DNA from: CAYZQE01 sp964480635
GTDB taxonomy: Bacteria > Pseudomonadota > Gammaproteobacteria > GCA-001735895
DNA length: 7,314 bases
Assembly: GCA_964480635.1 (NCBI GenBank)
Contig: CAYZQE010000106.1
Coordinates: 1 to 7,314 of the forward strand
Reading direction: 5' to 3'
A program made the translations under genes and the position numbers. Below, in pieces: positions 7,053 to 7,314 of the stretch. Below the pieces are notes generated by a model. That model saw only the letters and a list, made by a program, of their open reading frames with translations. It had not been told where the DNA came from and made no database searches. The number at the start of each line of letters is the position of its first letter. The first letter of the stretch is position 1.

Positions 7053-7314
7053 CCTGTTTAATAAAACCTATTTTCGTAAGCTTAGTTTTTGTTAGTTTGA
7101 ATATAACAACTCAAAATGCTTTAGCAGACTTTGGAACGCTGTTTACAACCAGTTCTGAGCGCAAAATTATTGATGACAATCGCTATGTCATTAAAAAAAT
7201 TAAACAAGTTGCAAAAATAACCTCAGTCGCAAAAATTGAAGTCGAAGAACCCAAAGAAATACTTTATAAAACAATTAAAAAAGACTATAAAATTTCGGGC
7301 ATATCAATCGCAAA
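7049..7314 (+). CDS. Small exported MshK/PilP/GspB-like protein (3' end cut by window)
   Basis: The frame opens at an ATG overlapping the upstream stop (ATGA) and stays open for 88 codons to the window edge, with no stop seen. Residues 1-26 look like a Sec signal peptide: K6, a hydrophobic stretch 7-19, and an Ala-Leu-Ala cleavage site before D27. The mature protein begins DFGTLFTTSSERKIIDDNR. This resembles the LGRLFxTPxERxxLD motif I recall at the start of small proteins in type II/IV pilus-like clusters. The segment YKISGISIA at the end resembles the start of the short beta domain of MshK, PilP and GspB/GspC proteins (pattern: hydrophobic, S-G-I). The likely role is a periplasmic link between the PilN/PilO-like proteins and a secretin. 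It is not a lipoprotein: C3 is not in a lipobox. The call is moderate because the diagnostic C-terminal half is missing. Confidence 0.68.
   Translation, partial: MTCLIKPIFVSLVFVSLNITTQNALADFGTLFTTSSERKIIDDNRYVIKKIKQVAKITSVAKIEVEEPKEILYKTIKKDYKISGISIA

Overview
The window is one gapless, single-direction operon of six plus-strand genes. Together they encode the inner-membrane motor and alignment part of a type IV pilus-like machine (MSHA-like, or type II secretion-like). The DNA is AT-rich. Protein sequence and gene types point to a gammaproteobacterium or a close proteobacterial relative, but nothing here fixes the genus. Both end genes run off the window. There is no RNA gene, insertion sequence, CRISPR array, promoter or convincing terminator, and no gene-free stretch longer than about 25 bases.

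Layout, left to right: (1) 1-1938, a membrane-anchored tetratricopeptide (TPR) protein that lacks only its first few codons. Its reading frame is open from base 1, so the TTG at 85 is not the start. (2) 1935-3641, a GspE/PilB/MshE-family assembly ATPase with an N-terminal MshEN-type domain. (3) 3644-4849, a GspF/PilC/MshG-family platform protein. (4) 4874-6460, a 528-residue protein with a PilM/GspL-like cytoplasmic half and a PilN-like membrane and periplasmic half (MshI-like). (5) 6453-7052, a PilO/MshJ-like bitopic protein. (6) 7049-7314, the start of a small exported MshK/PilP/GspB-like protein with no stop in the window. Gene junctions are ATGA overlaps (1935, 7049), an 8-base overlap (6453), a 2-base gap (3642) and a 24-base gap (4850), which implies co-transcription and translational coupling.

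Inferred working model: the ATPase drives the platform protein. The PilM/N-like and PilO-like proteins form the alignment subcomplex across the inner membrane. The small exported protein would link this subcomplex to a secretin encoded outside the window. The TPR protein has an acidic cytoplasmic arm and a periplasmic TPR domain and probably scaffolds the assembly. Pilins, prepilin peptidase and secretin are not in view, so pilus versus secretion cannot be decided here.

The points most worth a second look are: a near-canonical c-di-GMP-binding motif in the ATPase whose second half is imperfect; a perfect 13-bp inverted repeat inside the TPR gene with an in-frame ATG in its loop; the fused PilM-PilN architecture; and the gene order and divergent alignment proteins, which suggest a poorly described MSHA-like system.
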